Positions 19,315 to 29,846 of a stretch of 64,000 nucleotides of DNA are shown here, piece after piece. Position numbers and translations under genes: made by a program. The stretch spans positions 5,327,741 through 5,391,740 of the forward strand of contig NZ_KI911557.1 of NCBI RefSeq assembly GCF_000515215.1, read 5' to 3'. The notes under the pieces were generated by a model. That model was not told the origin of the DNA. It saw only the letters and a list, made by a program, of their open reading frames with translations, and did not search any database. Origin of the DNA: Methylomonas sp. 11b. GTDB lineage: Bacteria > Pseudomonadota > Gammaproteobacteria > Methylococcales > Methylomonadaceae. Each line of letters starts with the position of its first letter. Positions within the stretch are counted from its first letter, which is position 1.

Positions 19315-22169
19315 CCAGGCGGTTTTGGATAATCAGGCGTAAACAGCTGGGAGAATTCGTCGGCGGGCAAGGGTTGATTCCAATAAAACCCCTGCGCTTT
19401 ACGGCAACCGAGTAGATGCAGTTGCTCGGCTTGCTCCTTGGTTTCCACACCTTCGGCCAAGGTCAGCAGACCCAACGTATCGCCCAATTGCAGGATGGCT
19501 TTGACGATAGCGGTGTCTTCGGCTTTGCCTGAGGTTAAATCCCGGATAAACGATTGATCGATTTTTAGTTTGTTCACCGCAAAGCGCTTTAAATAACTGA
19601 GCGAGGAATAACCGGTGCCGAAATCATCGATGGCAAAGCTGACCCCCAAGGCGCGCAACTGGGCAATCGTATTGATGACAGCATTGGTGTCGAACATCAA
19701 TACCGATTCGGTTAATTCCAACTCTAAATAATGCGGTTCCAGGCCGGATTCAGCCAGCGCGGTTTGCACCGATTCCAGTAAGTTGCCGCGTTTAAACTGT
19801 AGGGCGGAGATGTTGACGGTAACCAGTAGTTTCATGCCGGCGTCGTGCCAAATCTTGTTTTGCTTACAGGCTTCGCGTAATACCCAGTCGCCTATCGGTA
19901 CGATCATGCCATTGTCTTCGGCGATAGGAATGAACTTGGCCGGCGGAATCATCGGACTGTTTTCCGGTTGCCAGCGCAGCAAGGCTTCCGCACCGATCAC
20001 CGTATTGTTGTGTATGGAATATTGCGGCTGATAATGCAAGCGAAGTTCTTTGCGCTTCAAGGCCATGCGTAGGCCATTCTCGATATTCATCCGCTCGATT
20101 GAAGCCAGGTTCATATCGTTGGAAAAGAAGCGGAAGGTATTGCGGCCTTCGTTTTTTGCCGAATACATCGCCGTGTCGGCTTTGTTGAGTAAACCGTGAA
20201 AATTCAGGCCGTCATTGGGGTATAAACTGACGCCTATGCTGAAGGAGGTGCAAAGGGTCACACCTTCGATGACAAAGGGTTGTGTCAGTTGATCGAGAAT
20301 TTTCAGCACAATTTGCGTGATCGCGTCGATGTCGGGAATGTCGGTGAGGATAATGATGAATTCATCGCCGCCTTGCCGGCAAACCGTGTCCACCTCGCGC
20401 ACACATTGCACCAGGCGCTCTGCTATGCCTTGCAGCAAGCGGTCGCCGACGTCGTGCCCCATCGTATCGTTAATATTTTTAAAATGATCCAGGTCCAGAA
20501 ACAGCAGGCCAACCAGGGTGTTGTTACGCACGGCATGGGCCATGGCCTGGTCGAAGCGGTCGCGCAACAAGGTGCGATTGGGCAGATTGGTGAGCGGATC
20601 GTGACGTGCCAGATATTCGATCTGGGCTTCAGCGGCCTTGCGCTCGGTAATGTCCGAAAAAATGCCGATGTAATGGCTGATGACGCCATGGGTGTTGTAC
20701 ATCGCGGAAATACCCAGCCAGGCCGGATAGGTCTCGCCGTTCTTGCGGGTATCCCAAATTTCGCCTTGCCAATAGCCGTTTTCGCGCAAGGCCTGCCAGA
20801 TGCGTTGATAGTGGTTGAGGTCAAGATGACGTGCATCGAGAATTGAGGGCGTTTGCTGTAGCACTTCTTCGGCTCTGTAACCGGTAATAGTCGTGTAGGC
20901 CTGATTGCTGGACACGATGCGGGTATCCGGATCGCACAGGAAAATCGCCTCGCCGCTGTTCTCGAACACTTTGGCCAGCAAATTCAGGCGTTCGGCTGCG
21001 GTTTTACTATCGGTGATGTCGGTGTGGGTGCCCAGCATGCGCACCGGCTGATTATTGGCGTCGCGCTCGACGATACTGCCTATCGATAATATCCATTTCC
21101 AACTGTCGTCGGCGCAACGCTGCCGGTATTCCAGGCGATATTCTGCCAGTTCCCCGGCGATGTACTGCTGGTAAGTGTCGGAAACGCGTTGCCGGTCATC
21201 AGGATGCAAGCGCATTATCCAGCTGTCGATAGTAGCGTCGAAATTCGCGGGGTCGTAGCCGAGCATGCTGGCGTATTCCGCGTTGGTGATCATATTTCCG
21301 GTTTGTGGATTGAGATCATAAAAACCTTGTTTGGCTGCCTGCATGGACAGCCGCAAGCGTTCCTCGCTATCGGCGAGGGCTTGCTGTGTGCTGCGCATTT
21401 CGGTGATGTCGTGCGCCAGGCCGTTCACTGCAACCACACGACCGTGATCGTCGAGCATAGGTGACTCATTGAGGCTGAGCACACGCAGACTGCCATCCTT
21501 ACTACGCACTTCCACTTCGTAGTTCGGTGGTTTGATGCCCGCCAGGCATTGCTCGGTGTAGGTTCTGGCAAGCCGATTGATCGGGTTGTTGGTCGCGATA
21601 TCGAAACAGTCGCAATATAGTTCGTCGGGTTTGTAGCCGAGGATATGCTCCACTGAAGGACCTAGATAAGTAAAAATACGCTCGGTATCGTGGGAATACA
21701 GAAAGTATTCGTTACCGATGCTTTCCACCAAATCCCGGAAGCGTTGTTCGCTTTGCTTGAGTAGACTTTGTTGTTCTATAAGGCTTTGCGTGGTGCGGTG
21801 CGAACGCAACACATAGCTGATGCGATGCGGCAACAGCGGCCATTGGATGGGTTTGCCGATAAAATCGGTAGCACCCAGCCGAAAGGCGTCTTCCACTGCT
21901 TGCGTATCCTCGATAGCCGTCATCATGACAATCGGTACATTTTTGTCGCTGGCTGCACGCATGCCTTGCAAGCAAGTGAAACCATCCATCTCCGGCATCA
22001 TCACGTCCAGCAGAACCAAATCCGGCTCCGCTGCGATAAATTGTTCCAGTCCGGCCCGGCCGTTTTCGGTTTCGATCAGTTCGTAGCCGTCGGCTTGCAA
22101 CATTTGCCTGACCAGCAGACGGACCATCGGATCGTCGTCGACTAACAGGATGCGCGGCTTGGCGGACAT
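19311..22169 (-). CDS. Response regulator with three PAS domains, GGDEF and EAL (bifunctional c-di-GMP enzyme)
   Basis: This 952-residue cytosolic protein starts with a receiver domain (acidic pocket DDD at 11-13, phospho-Asp55 in LVLLDVMMP, Lys106). Three PAS domains follow (about 140-260, 270-390 and 392-512). A GGDEF domain has intact GGDEF at 600-604 and I-site REVD at 591-594. The C-terminal EAL domain has GAEALLRW and FAIDDFGTGYSS intact. It could both make and degrade c-di-GMP under control of phosphorylation and of PAS ligands. It is the last gene of the TonB-receptor/YfiR/kinase operon and lies one base after the preceding response-regulator gene. The adjacent hybrid kinase is the obvious phosphodonor (inference). 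Confidence 0.93.
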   Translation of the reverse strand: MSAKPRILLVDDDPMVRLLVRQMLQADGYELIETENGRAGLEQFIAAEPDLVLLDVMMPEMDGFTCLQGMRAASDKNVPIVMMTAIEDTQAVEDAFRLGATDFIGKPIQWPLLPHRISYVLRSHRTTQSLIEQQSLLKQSEQRFRDLVESIGNEYFLYSHDTERIFTYLGPSVEHILGYKPDELYCDCFDIATNNPINRLARTYTEQCLAGIKPPNYEVEVRSKDGSLRVLSLNESPMLDDHGRVVAVNGLAHDITEMRSTQQALADSEERLRLSMQAAKQGFYDLNPQTGNMITNAEYASMLGYDPANFDATIDSWIMRLHPDDRQRVSDTYQQYIAGELAEYRLEYRQRCADDSWKWILSIGSIVERDANNQPVRMLGTHTDITDSKTAAERLNLLAKVFENSGEAIFLCDPDTRIVSSNQAYTTITGYRAEEVLQQTPSILDARHLDLNHYQRIWQALRENGYWQGEIWDTRKNGETYPAWLGISAMYNTHGVISHYIGIFSDITERKAAEAQIEYLARHDPLTNLPNRTLLRDRFDQAMAHAVRNNTLVGLLFLDLDHFKNINDTMGHDVGDRLLQGIAERLVQCVREVDTVCRQGGDEFIIILTDIPDIDAITQIVLKILDQLTQPFVIEGVTLCTSFSIGVSLYPNDGLNFHGLLNKADTAMYSAKNEGRNTFRFFSNDMNLASIERMNIENGLRMALKRKELRLHYQPQYSIHNNTVIGAEALLRWQPENSPMIPPAKFIPIAEDNGMIVPIGDWVLREACKQNKIWHDAGMKLLVTVNISALQFKRGNLLESVQTALAESGLEPHYLELELTESVLMFDTNAVINTIAQLRALGVSFAIDDFGTGYSSLSYLKRFAVNKLKIDQSFIRDLTSGKAEDTAIVKAILQLGDTLGLLTLAEGVETKEQAEQLHLLGCRKAQGFYWNQPLPADEFSQLFTPDYPKPPG

Positions 22170-22170
22170 G

Positions 22171-24315
22171 TCAGACTTTGTCGGCTAACAAGCGTTGCGC
22201 ATTGAATGCACGTACAAATGCTGCAAACTCATTGGCGGGCATGGGCTTGTTGTACAAAAAGCCTTGCACTACCTCGCAACCACTGTCCAGCAGGAAGTTG
22301 GCTTGATCTTCATTCTCCACGCCCTCCGCGACGACTTCCAGCGACAGCGCGTCGGCCAGCGCCAATATCGCCGCGGTAATCGCCATATCGTCTTCATTGT
22401 GCGGAAGGTCGCGGACAAAGCAATGATCGACTTTCAATTCCGAGATAGGCAGTTTTTTCAAATAAGACAAGGATGAATAACCGGTACCGAAGTCGTCGAT
22501 ACTGATTTTGACGCCCAGAGCTTGCAATTCCCGTAGCGTGATTAAGGCGTCGTCGATATGGTCGAGCAAAATGGTTTCGGTCAGTTCCAGCTTGAGGTAG
22601 CGCGGTTCCAGGCCGATGCCGGTCAATACTTCGCGGACATGATTGCCAAAGCCGTATTGTCTGAATTGAGTGGCTGATACATTCACCGCCATGATCAGCC
22701 CTTGGCTTAGTCCCGATTGTTGCCAGTGCAAAGTTTGCCGGCTGGCATTTTCCAGCACCCAATCACTGATTTGGCCAATCAAGCCGGAATCTTCGGCAAT
22801 CGGAATAAATTGCGATGGGCCAATTAAACCTAGCTCCGGGTGCTGCCAGCGAATCAAGGCTTCGCAACCGACGACTTGTTGGCGGCGGATATTGATTTTG
22901 GCTTGATAGTAAAGTTGTAATTCATGGCGTTCTATGGCCCGGCGCAGGCTGTTTTCCATCGCCAGCTTATGAAACGCGGCAACATTTAGCGATTTACTGA
23001 AAAATTGATAATTGTTATGGCCGTGTTCGCTGGCATGGTTCATCGCAAACTCGCCGTTTTTGATGAAACTGTCTTCATCCTGGCCGTCCCCCGGATAGAC
23101 GGCGATGCCGATATTGATGCCCAGAAACAGCTCCGTGTTCTCCACCGGAAAAGCGTGCTGCATTATCTGAAAAATCCGCTTAGCCACTTTGACGCTATCG
23201 CGCGTGTCCTCGATATGATTCAGTAACACTGTAAATTCGTTACCGCCCAGCCGGGAGACAGTCATGTCCGCCAGTTCGTAATCGGCGTTAATGGAGATGT
23301 AGTCGCAATCTCTAATTTCGGCCAGTAAACGCTCGGCGAACAATTTCAACACCTGATCGCCGATTTTCGGCCCGAGTGTCTCGTTGATGCGTTTGAAACG
23401 ATCGATACTGATAAATAAAGTTGAAATTACCGTGCCGTAGCGCGTGCAGTAGGACATCGCTTGCGCCAGAACTTCTTTGAACAGCGTCCGGTTGGGCAGG
23501 CCGGTAAGCGGGTCGTAGTAGGATAAAAGCCGGACCCGTTCTTCTATGTGACGGCGTTCGGTTATATCTTGCAGAGTGCCGTGAATATGGCTTACCTGCC
23601 CATCGTCGATCACGGGTTTGCCTTGAATATGAATCAGATGATTAGCGCCATCCTGATGAGTAACCGGTAATTCCAGGCGAAAACTGCGCTGGTTTTTTAC
23701 GCAAAGATCGATGGATTGTTGCAGCTTGCCGACTTCCGATTGCAGCACGGATTTGTATAAGTCGCGGCATTTATGTTCGAACGATGACCGATTGGTGTCG
23801 AGGATATTAAAGACTTCGTCCGACCATTGCATATTGTCGTCGGCGACAGACCAGTACCAACTGCCCAGTTGCGCTATTTTTTGCGCTTGGCGCAGTTCGG
23901 CTTCGCTTCTGGCCAGTTCCTCTAACGTTGCAACCGAGCGCAGCAAGTAACGTAAGCGGTGTGGCAGGGTCGGCCAATTGAGCGGTTTTGGGATAAAGTC
24001 GGTCGCGCCCAATTGAAAGGCGCGATTGACCGATTCCAGGTCGTCCATGCCGGTCAGCATCACTACGGGCAACAAGCTGTTGCCGGGCATGTTTTTGATA
24101 GCTTGCAGGCAGTCGAAGCCGTTGAGGTCCGGCAACATAACGTCCAGTAATACCAGATTGGGCCGTTCGCTGGCTGCCAATGCCAAGCCTTGCTTGCCGC
24201 TAGCCGCGCAAATGACATCAAACGCTTCTCTTTGCAGAATTTCTTGCAACATCAGACGCACCATATCGTCGTCGTCTATCGCTAAAATCAGGCTGCGTGC
24301 AGGTAATCGTGCCAT
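22171..24315 (-). CDS. Response regulator with PAS, degenerate GGDEF and EAL domains (c-di-GMP phosphodiesterase)
   Basis: The 714-residue protein has a receiver domain (Asp58 in LVLLDVMLP, DDDD at 14-17), a PAS domain (about 145-255, ending GTLQDITERR), a GGDEF-like domain and an EAL domain. The cyclase motif reads GGNEF (357-361): the third residue is Asn instead of Asp/Glu, so cyclase activity is doubtful. The EAL part keeps CEALIRWQHPELG and SIDDFGTGYSSLSYL, so phosphodiesterase activity is likely. Its start ATG overlaps by one base the stop of the hybrid kinase, showing translational coupling. It is probably the output arm of the phosphorelay, opposing the following paralogue. Confidence 0.93.
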   Translation of the reverse strand: MARLPARSLILAIDDDDMVRLMLQEILQREAFDVICAASGKQGLALAASERPNLVLLDVMLPDLNGFDCLQAIKNMPGNSLLPVVMLTGMDDLESVNRAFQLGATDFIPKPLNWPTLPHRLRYLLRSVATLEELARSEAELRQAQKIAQLGSWYWSVADDNMQWSDEVFNILDTNRSSFEHKCRDLYKSVLQSEVGKLQQSIDLCVKNQRSFRLELPVTHQDGANHLIHIQGKPVIDDGQVSHIHGTLQDITERRHIEERVRLLSYYDPLTGLPNRTLFKEVLAQAMSYCTRYGTVISTLFISIDRFKRINETLGPKIGDQVLKLFAERLLAEIRDCDYISINADYELADMTVSRLGGNEFTVLLNHIEDTRDSVKVAKRIFQIMQHAFPVENTELFLGINIGIAVYPGDGQDEDSFIKNGEFAMNHASEHGHNNYQFFSKSLNVAAFHKLAMENSLRRAIERHELQLYYQAKINIRRQQVVGCEALIRWQHPELGLIGPSQFIPIAEDSGLIGQISDWVLENASRQTLHWQQSGLSQGLIMAVNVSATQFRQYGFGNHVREVLTGIGLEPRYLKLELTETILLDHIDDALITLRELQALGVKISIDDFGTGYSSLSYLKKLPISELKVDHCFVRDLPHNEDDMAITAAILALADALSLEVVAEGVENEDQANFLLDSGCEVVQGFLYNKPMPANEFAAFVRAFNAQRLLADKV

Positions 24316-27059
24316 TATGAAAGTTTGAGTTGCGAAAGCCGCTGGAGGATTTCTTTATATTCTGTTTGCAGGCATTCGGCAACCCGGCTATCGAATTGCA
24401 AAGTGTTGTTCCGTGCCGCATTTTCAAGCGCACGAGCCTGTTCCGCCAAGTTTAGTGCGCCAATGTTGGCGGCGGCCGATTTTAAACTATGCGCGGCATG
24501 CCGCACTGTTTCCGTATTGCGGTCCAGCAGGCCGGAGCGGAGTATCGCGATATGTTGCTCGGCATTCGTCCCAAACAAGGCCAATACATCCTCGACCAGC
24601 GCGCTGCCGCCAATTTCCCGTAAGGTATTCAGCGCGGACGGGTCGAGGGTTGCGTCAATCGATTTAATCTCGGGTGCGGGTTTATTGATGGTTGCTGTGG
24701 GTAGCGGGGCTACCAATGCCTGGATTTTGTCTTGCAAGGTTTTTTGTAAAAACGGTTTACTAAGATAATCATCCATGCCGGACTGCAAACAGCGTTCGCG
24801 ATCACCTTCCATGGCGTTGGCGGTGAGGGCGATGATGGGGATTCGAGGCAAATTGCGGTTGCTTTCCCGATTGCGGATGTGTTGGGTTGCGGTGTAACCA
24901 TCCATGACAGGCATCATGCAATCCATCAGGATTAGATCGACAGGCTCGCGGCTGATAATGTCCAGCACTTCCCGGCCGTTATTCGCCAGCGACAGGGTGT
25001 AGCCTAGCTGGCGCAACATGGCGCTGCACACTTTCTGGTTAACCGGATTGTCCTCGGCCAGCAGGATTCGAATTGTTCTAGGGGCCGAGGCCGGCACACT
25101 GATAGATTGCGGTTTTTGCGACATTAACCCGAGCAGCGCATCTTGCAGGGTGCGCCTGTGTATAGGCTTGTGGAGGTAGAGGTCGCAGGCGCTGCCGCGA
25201 ATCTTAGCTAATACGTCTTCGTCGTTGCTGGAGGTGATGATGACGATGCGGATACTGGCAAATCGCCAGTCGATACGAATTCGTTGGGTTAATTCGACGC
25301 CGTTCATGCCTAGCATTTTCATGTCCAGCACGGCAATGTCGAAAAATAGACCCAAGTGTGCCGACTGATCGAGAATCTCCAGGGCATGTGCGCCATTTTT
25401 GGCGACGCGGGTAAACATCCCAAAATCGGTCAAGTGATTTTCCAGGATTTTCGCATTGGTGGCGTTATCTTCCACCAGTAAGACCTGTTTGCCTTGCAGA
25501 TCGTTGCCGGGCAAGGTCGCGGGCAGGGCTTCGTTAGCTTGGCGGAGCGGGATGTGTAGGGTGAATACCGAGCCGCTGTTCGCGCTGCTTTGCACCTGGA
25601 TATTGCCGCCCATCAATTCGCTCAGTTCCTTGCTGATCGCCAATCCCAGGCCGGTGCCGCCGTATTTGCGGGTCGTGGAGCCGTCGGCTTGACTGAAGGA
25701 TTTGAATAAACGGGCTTGGGTGTCCGGGGGGATGCCGATGCCGGTATCGCTGATGCAAAACTCCAGACACATGCTGTCGGCCGACTGGCAGCGATCCGGG
25801 GCGGCAACGTTGACCTGCATTTTCACCGAGCCGGCTTCGGTAAATTTGATGGCGTTGGATAACAAGTTGGTAAGTATTTGCCGTAAGCGATAAGGATCGC
25901 CTCTCACGTCGCGCGGCACCCGGTTGTCGACGGTACAAACCAGTTCGATATTTTTGCTGCTGGCGCGTTCGAAGAATAAGGCTGCGAGTTGGTCGGTGAT
26001 ATTGATCAAGTTAAAATCGATTTCCTCCAGCTCCAGTTTGCCAGCTTCGATTTTTGAAAAATCCAGAATGTCGTTGATTACTGTCAACAGTGAATCGGCG
26101 GAACTGAACACGGTTTCCGCGTATTGGCGTTGCGTGGTGTCCAGGTCAGTGCCCAACAGTAATTCGGTCATGCCCAGCACACCGTTCATCGGTGTGCGGA
26201 TTTCGTGGCTCATGGTTGCCAGAAATTGCGACTTGGCGATATTGGCGGCTTGGGCATCGACGACGGCCTGACGCAGGTCGGCGGTGCGTAGATCGACTTG
26301 TTTTTCCAGGTTGCCGCGCTGATTTTCCAGTTCGGCATCGCGTTGTTGTACCCGCTCTATCATCTGGTTGAAGCTTCTTACCAATTCGCCGATTTCGTCC
26401 TCGCCTTCGCCTTGGGCGCGTACCATGTAGTTGTTGTCCCTGGATACCTGTTTGGCCAAGGACGACAAACGGATCAGCGGCGCGGCAATCGATTCCGCGA
26501 GGCGTCGTCCGAAAAATACCGCCAGAATAAACGACACCACCATCACCAAAAAAATTTGGCCCAGACTAATAATCACCATACGCCACATGGGCTTTAAGTC
26601 GAGCTGCAAGCGCAAGGTGCCGATCACGTCGCCGTTATCGTCCGGTAAGGGGTTCAAAATTACCTGGCTCAATATCCGCAGGCCCTGATTGCGTTGTTGT
26701 TGTTCCGCATCGCCCAAGGTGGCGGGGAAACTGTCCGGTGCGGCCTTGGCGGGGTAATGGGCGAAAATTTCGCCGTCGTTTTTGTAGAGCTGCGCGGAGA
26801 TGATTTCGGATTTGCCGCGTAATGTTGCCAGAATCTCGGTGCCGGTTTTGGTGTCGCCAAACAGCAGCGCGGCGTTGGCATTAAAACCGATCATTTTGCC
26901 GAGCGAACGCACCTCCATTGACAGTTCTCGCCGCTCCTGCCAGATATGCGTCATGCTGGTAATTAACAAGGTAAACAGCAGAGCCAATGCCAAGGTGATG
27001 GCTTGCAAGCGTTGCAGCTTGTAGGTCATCGGCAGATTGGCCAGTTTGTCGCGAATCAT
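24315..27059 (-). CDS. Hybrid histidine kinase with CHASE8-like periplasmic sensor, HAMP, two receivers and Hpt
   Basis: In this 914-residue protein, two membrane helices (about 19-37 and 160-183) flank a periplasmic domain with the CHASE8 look ([36 protein letters not shown]), the sensor fold of YfiN-type proteins. A HAMP domain follows (about 184-240). Then come HisKA with His285 ([13 protein letters not shown]), HATPase_c (N box [10 protein letters not shown]1 DTGIGIP, G2 GGTGLGLA), receiver 1 with Asp579, receiver 2 with Asp713 and an Hpt domain with His857 ([14 protein letters not shown]). This is a BarA-like full phosphorelay. Directly upstream is a YfiR-like gene, the kind of periplasmic protein that represses CHASE8 sensors; directly downstream are two GGDEF/EAL response regulators. 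It likely passes phosphate to them in response to an envelope signal (inference). Confidence 0.93.
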   Translation of the reverse strand: MIRDKLANLPMTYKLQRLQAITLALALLFTLLITSMTHIWQERRELSMEVRSLGKMIGFNANAALLFGDTKTGTEILATLRGKSEIISAQLYKNDGEIFAHYPAKAAPDSFPATLGDAEQQQRNQGLRILSQVILNPLPDDNGDVIGTLRLQLDLKPMWRMVIISLGQIFLVMVVSFILAVFFGRRLAESIAAPLIRLSSLAKQVSRDNNYMVRAQGEGEDEIGELVRSFNQMIERVQQRDAELENQRGNLEKQVDLRTADLRQAVVDAQAANIAKSQFLATMSHEIRTPMNGVLGMTELLLGTDLDTTQRQYAETVFSSADSLLTVINDILDFSKIEAGKLELEEIDFNLINITDQLAALFFERASSKNIELVCTVDNRVPRDVRGDPYRLRQILTNLLSNAIKFTEAGSVKMQVNVAAPDRCQSADSMCLEFCISDTGIGIPPDTQARLFKSFSQADGSTTRKYGGTGLGLAISKELSELMGGNIQVQSSANSGSVFTLHIPLRQANEALPATLPGNDLQGKQVLLVEDNATNAKILENHLTDFGMFTRVAKNGAHALEILDQSAHLGLFFDIAVLDMKMLGMNGVELTQRIRIDWRFASIRIVIITSSNDEDVLAKIRGSACDLYLHKPIHRRTLQDALLGLMSQKPQSISVPASAPRTIRILLAEDNPVNQKVCSAMLRQLGYTLSLANNGREVLDIISREPVDLILMDCMMPVMDGYTATQHIRNRESNRNLPRIPIIALTANAMEGDRERCLQSGMDDYLSKPFLQKTLQDKIQALVAPLPTATINKPAPEIKSIDATLDPSALNTLREIGGSALVEDVLALFGTNAEQHIAILRSGLLDRNTETVRHAAHSLKSAAANIGALNLAEQARALENAARNNTLQFDSRVAECLQTEYKEILQRLSQLKLS

Positions 27060-27091
27060 GGGTGGCGTTGAGATGTCGTCTGCATGCGGGC

Positions 27092-27730
27092 TTATTTACC
27101 GGCCAAAATGTTTTTAGCCAGTTTCAGCAGCTGGGCGCTGATTCGCGTGTTGCCGGCATTGGCGGTTTCTAAGTTAATCTCAAAGCTGAGCCGATTGCCG
27201 TCCTGAATCAAACCTATGGTGCCGCCCTGGTTGATAAACCCTGATTTGTCGCTGACGCTGACCACCGGCGAGCCTTTTAATTCGCGTGCATAATCGCCCG
27301 GATTGTCGGCGGTATCGATAAAGATCAGATGGCAGGACTTCAAATCTTTGGCTGCTATATTGCGGACGATATCCAAGGGCTTGCCGTTCACCGTTTTGCC
27401 TTCCAACATCAACAAATGGTCGCCGAAATCGGTATGACTGCTCAGGCACAAGGTATAACGATTCGGCGCGGTTGCCGACTCCGGCCATTCGATAAACTTA
27501 AAGAAATTATATAAAAACGCCACTTTCACCGCCGCTTCGCTGGCCGCTTCGGCTTGGCACAAATGGCCGCTAAGCAGTAAGGGTAGCAACAGCATTTTGC
27601 TGAGTAGCGCGATAGGCGCGAATCTTGGTTTTTCCGCAGGGCGCCGGCACGACGCATCGCAGCCGCAATTTCGGCACGATCCGCACAATCTTGCATAACG
27701 ATGGCGCAAGATTCGCTTCATATTCGACAC
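27092..27730 (-). CDS. YfiR-family periplasmic regulator (DUF4154)
   Basis: The mature part (from about residue 62) shows the YfiR/DUF4154 pattern: [17 protein letters not shown], then [17 protein letters not shown] and the C-terminal [20 protein letters not shown], with [15 protein letters not shown] hydrophobic signal segment ([21 protein letters not shown], residues about 43-63) is preceded by a Cys/Arg-rich leader that is probably not translated. A start near the Met at residue 46 would give a normal signal peptide. YfiR proteins sit in the periplasm and inhibit the CHASE8 domain of YfiN. Here the partner would be the hybrid kinase encoded 33 bases downstream. The conserved Cys pair of some YfiR proteins is only partly evident. 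Confidence 0.88.
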   Translation of the reverse strand: MSNMKRILRHRYARLCGSCRNCGCDASCRRPAEKPRFAPIALLSKMLLLPLLLSGHLCQAEAASEAAVKVAFLYNFFKFIEWPESATAPNRYTLCLSSHTDFGDHLLMLEGKTVNGKPLDIVRNIAAKDLKSCHLIFIDTADNPGDYARELKGSPVVSVSDKSGFINQGGTIGLIQDGNRLSFEINLETANAGNTRISAQLLKLAKNILAGK

Positions 27731-27763
27731 CTGTTCTTTGCTATATGCATAGTGTCGGGTCGC

Positions 27764-29833
27764 TTAAAAGTCCCAGCGCAAGGTGCCGTATACCTCGCGT
27801 TGCACGGCTGTGGCGGTGGAAAACATATCCGAGCCGTATTCGAAATGACTGCTATTCAGCAAATTTCGGCCCACTAGCGCTAGTTCCACGCCCGCGCCCA
27901 AATCCCATCCCAAACGTGCATCGAGGTCCTGATAGGCTCTGGACTGATCGCCGTTTAGACCGGTCGCGTCGGAATAGCGCCAATTCAGATCCAGCTTGAG
28001 TTGTGGGGAGAATTGGTACATAGACCAGAGCATGGCTTTGTGGGCCGGGTAGCTGTCTCCCGATATAAGGCTAGTGTTTGTCGGTGCCAGCGGGGATAGG
28101 CGAAAGCGTTCTTCTTCGTGGCTATAAGTGGCGCGCAGTTTCCAATCTTCAGTCGCTTGCCAATCCAGACTGATTTCCCCACCGTATACTTGCACATGCC
28201 CGTAGTTGTTGTAATCCAGGGTCTGTAGCAAGTAGCCGGCGAACCTTTGGATGTTAGGCGTCAAACTGACGTAATCGTCGTAGCTGTAATGATACAAGGC
28301 TATATCAGTGCTCAATTGGCGACTGATTTGGCCGCGCCAGCCCAGTTCGAAGCCGAGCATTTTCTCGGCGGTTAAATCGGGGTTGCCGTTTAGACTGCGC
28401 AGTACAGGCACGGTATTGCCGCGTATCGTGTATGGCTGGGTTTGCAGACCGTAGGAAATGTTCTGCTCGACCCAATTGGGCGTGCGTACCGAGCGGGATA
28501 CCGAACCCCAGAACGAATGCTTTTCGTCGGGCGTCCACAGCAAGCGCGCGTTTGGCTGCACTTCGAATTGTGTGACCGGGTTGTGTTCCAGCTTACTGCC
28601 CAAGGTCAAATGCCAACGCTCAGGTACCAAGGTGATATCGTCCTGTGCAAACAGGCTGTAGATACGGTCGGTTCGATTGTTGGCATTCATCGAGATTTGC
28701 GGGCTATCCTGAAAGTTATTCAGGTTATATCGGACGCCAGCGCCCCAAACCAACATATGGCTATCGTTTAGCTTGTAGTTATGCTGAAAATCGACGTCGA
28801 TATTGTCGATTTGATATTCGGAATCCAGGTAGGGCGATTTCCGGCTGTGTCTGTCCCAATACATGCGCAATACGGTATTGGAGTCCGTGCTTTGATGTTG
28901 TTCCCAGCGCCCTTGAATGTAGTGGCCGGAGAATAATTGATCGGTGGGTAAGGTGCGCGAGTAGGGCGGCGCGAGCACCGGCGTCAGCTGGGATGTCAGC
29001 GAGGGGAATTGTTGCAGTGCGCCATTGCTCTCGCCGAGAAACGCATCGCCTTGCAGACTTAGTTTATTGGTAAAGTCGATGGCTTTATCGTAACGAAAAC
29101 CGATTTTGCTCATCTCGCCTTCATCGCCGGCCTTAGCGCTGCTGCCCTGGGTTTTTGAGTCGCTGTAGTTAGCGTAGCGGCCGTAGACTTTTAGATAGGC
29201 GTCGCCGCCTAAATCGGCGCCGTAGCGCAGACCGCCGCCGTAGCGTTGGGTGCCGACATGGCTGGATAGCAAACCGCCTTGCGTGTCTTTGGCCGATTTA
29301 GTGATGATGTTGATGACGCCGTTGACCGCATTGGCGCCCCACAAGCTGGCACCCGGACCGCGGATGACCTCGATGCGCTCGATGTCTTCCATCATCACAT
29401 CTTGTTGATCCCACCATACTCCGGAAAATAGCGGGTTATAAACGCTGCGGCCATCTACCAAAACCAGTAATTTGTTGACAAACTGGCTGCTGAAGCCGCG
29501 CATCGATACGGCCCATTTATTGCCGTCAACTTTAGCGACATGCATGCCCGGCACCACGCGCAACGCTTCCGGAATAGTGGTGGCGCCGGTACGGCGGATT
29601 TCGTCGCTGCTCAGTACGAATAGGGCGGCGGGTACGTGTTTGACATCGGTGGGGACTTTCATCACCGAGGTCACATCGAGATTCATTAATTGCTCGACGC
29701 TGAGGCCGGTCAAATCCGGTAAATTGTCGCGTTCAGGCTCTTGATTGGCGGCGTGTGAGGAGGGTTGTCCCAAACACAAAAGTGCTCCCAGGCCAATGGC
29801 CCAAGCTTTCGGTCGATAAAACGCCTTTTTCAT
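27764..29833 (-). CDS. TonB-dependent outer-membrane receptor
   Basis: The 689-residue precursor has a signal peptide (MKKAFYRPKAWAIGLGALLC to SHA) and a short N-terminal segment LTGLSVEQLMNLDVTSV typical of this receptor subgroup. The plug domain contains MRGFSSQFVNKLLVLVDGRS and IERIEVIRGPGASLWGANA. A beta-barrel ends in GTLRWDF with the terminal Phe. It should import a TonB-dependent ligand or act as its sensor. No STN domain is present. It lies 33 bases before the YfiR-like gene and 13 bases after the other receptor, so it belongs to the signalling operon. Ligand unknown. Confidence 0.93.
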   Translation of the reverse strand: MKKAFYRPKAWAIGLGALLCLGQPSSHAANQEPERDNLPDLTGLSVEQLMNLDVTSVMKVPTDVKHVPAALFVLSSDEIRRTGATTIPEALRVVPGMHVAKVDGNKWAVSMRGFSSQFVNKLLVLVDGRSVYNPLFSGVWWDQQDVMMEDIERIEVIRGPGASLWGANAVNGVINIITKSAKDTQGGLLSSHVGTQRYGGGLRYGADLGGDAYLKVYGRYANYSDSKTQGSSAKAGDEGEMSKIGFRYDKAIDFTNKLSLQGDAFLGESNGALQQFPSLTSQLTPVLAPPYSRTLPTDQLFSGHYIQGRWEQHQSTDSNTVLRMYWDRHSRKSPYLDSEYQIDNIDVDFQHNYKLNDSHMLVWGAGVRYNLNNFQDSPQISMNANNRTDRIYSLFAQDDITLVPERWHLTLGSKLEHNPVTQFEVQPNARLLWTPDEKHSFWGSVSRSVRTPNWVEQNISYGLQTQPYTIRGNTVPVLRSLNGNPDLTAEKMLGFELGWRGQISRQLSTDIALYHYSYDDYVSLTPNIQRFAGYLLQTLDYNNYGHVQVYGGEISLDWQATEDWKLRATYSHEEERFRLSPLAPTNTSLISGDSYPAHKAMLWSMYQFSPQLKLDLNWRYSDATGLNGDQSRAYQDLDARLGWDLGAGVELALVGRNLLNSSHFEYGSDMFSTATAVQREVYGTLRWDF

Positions 29834-29846
29834 ATGATCGGCCCTT

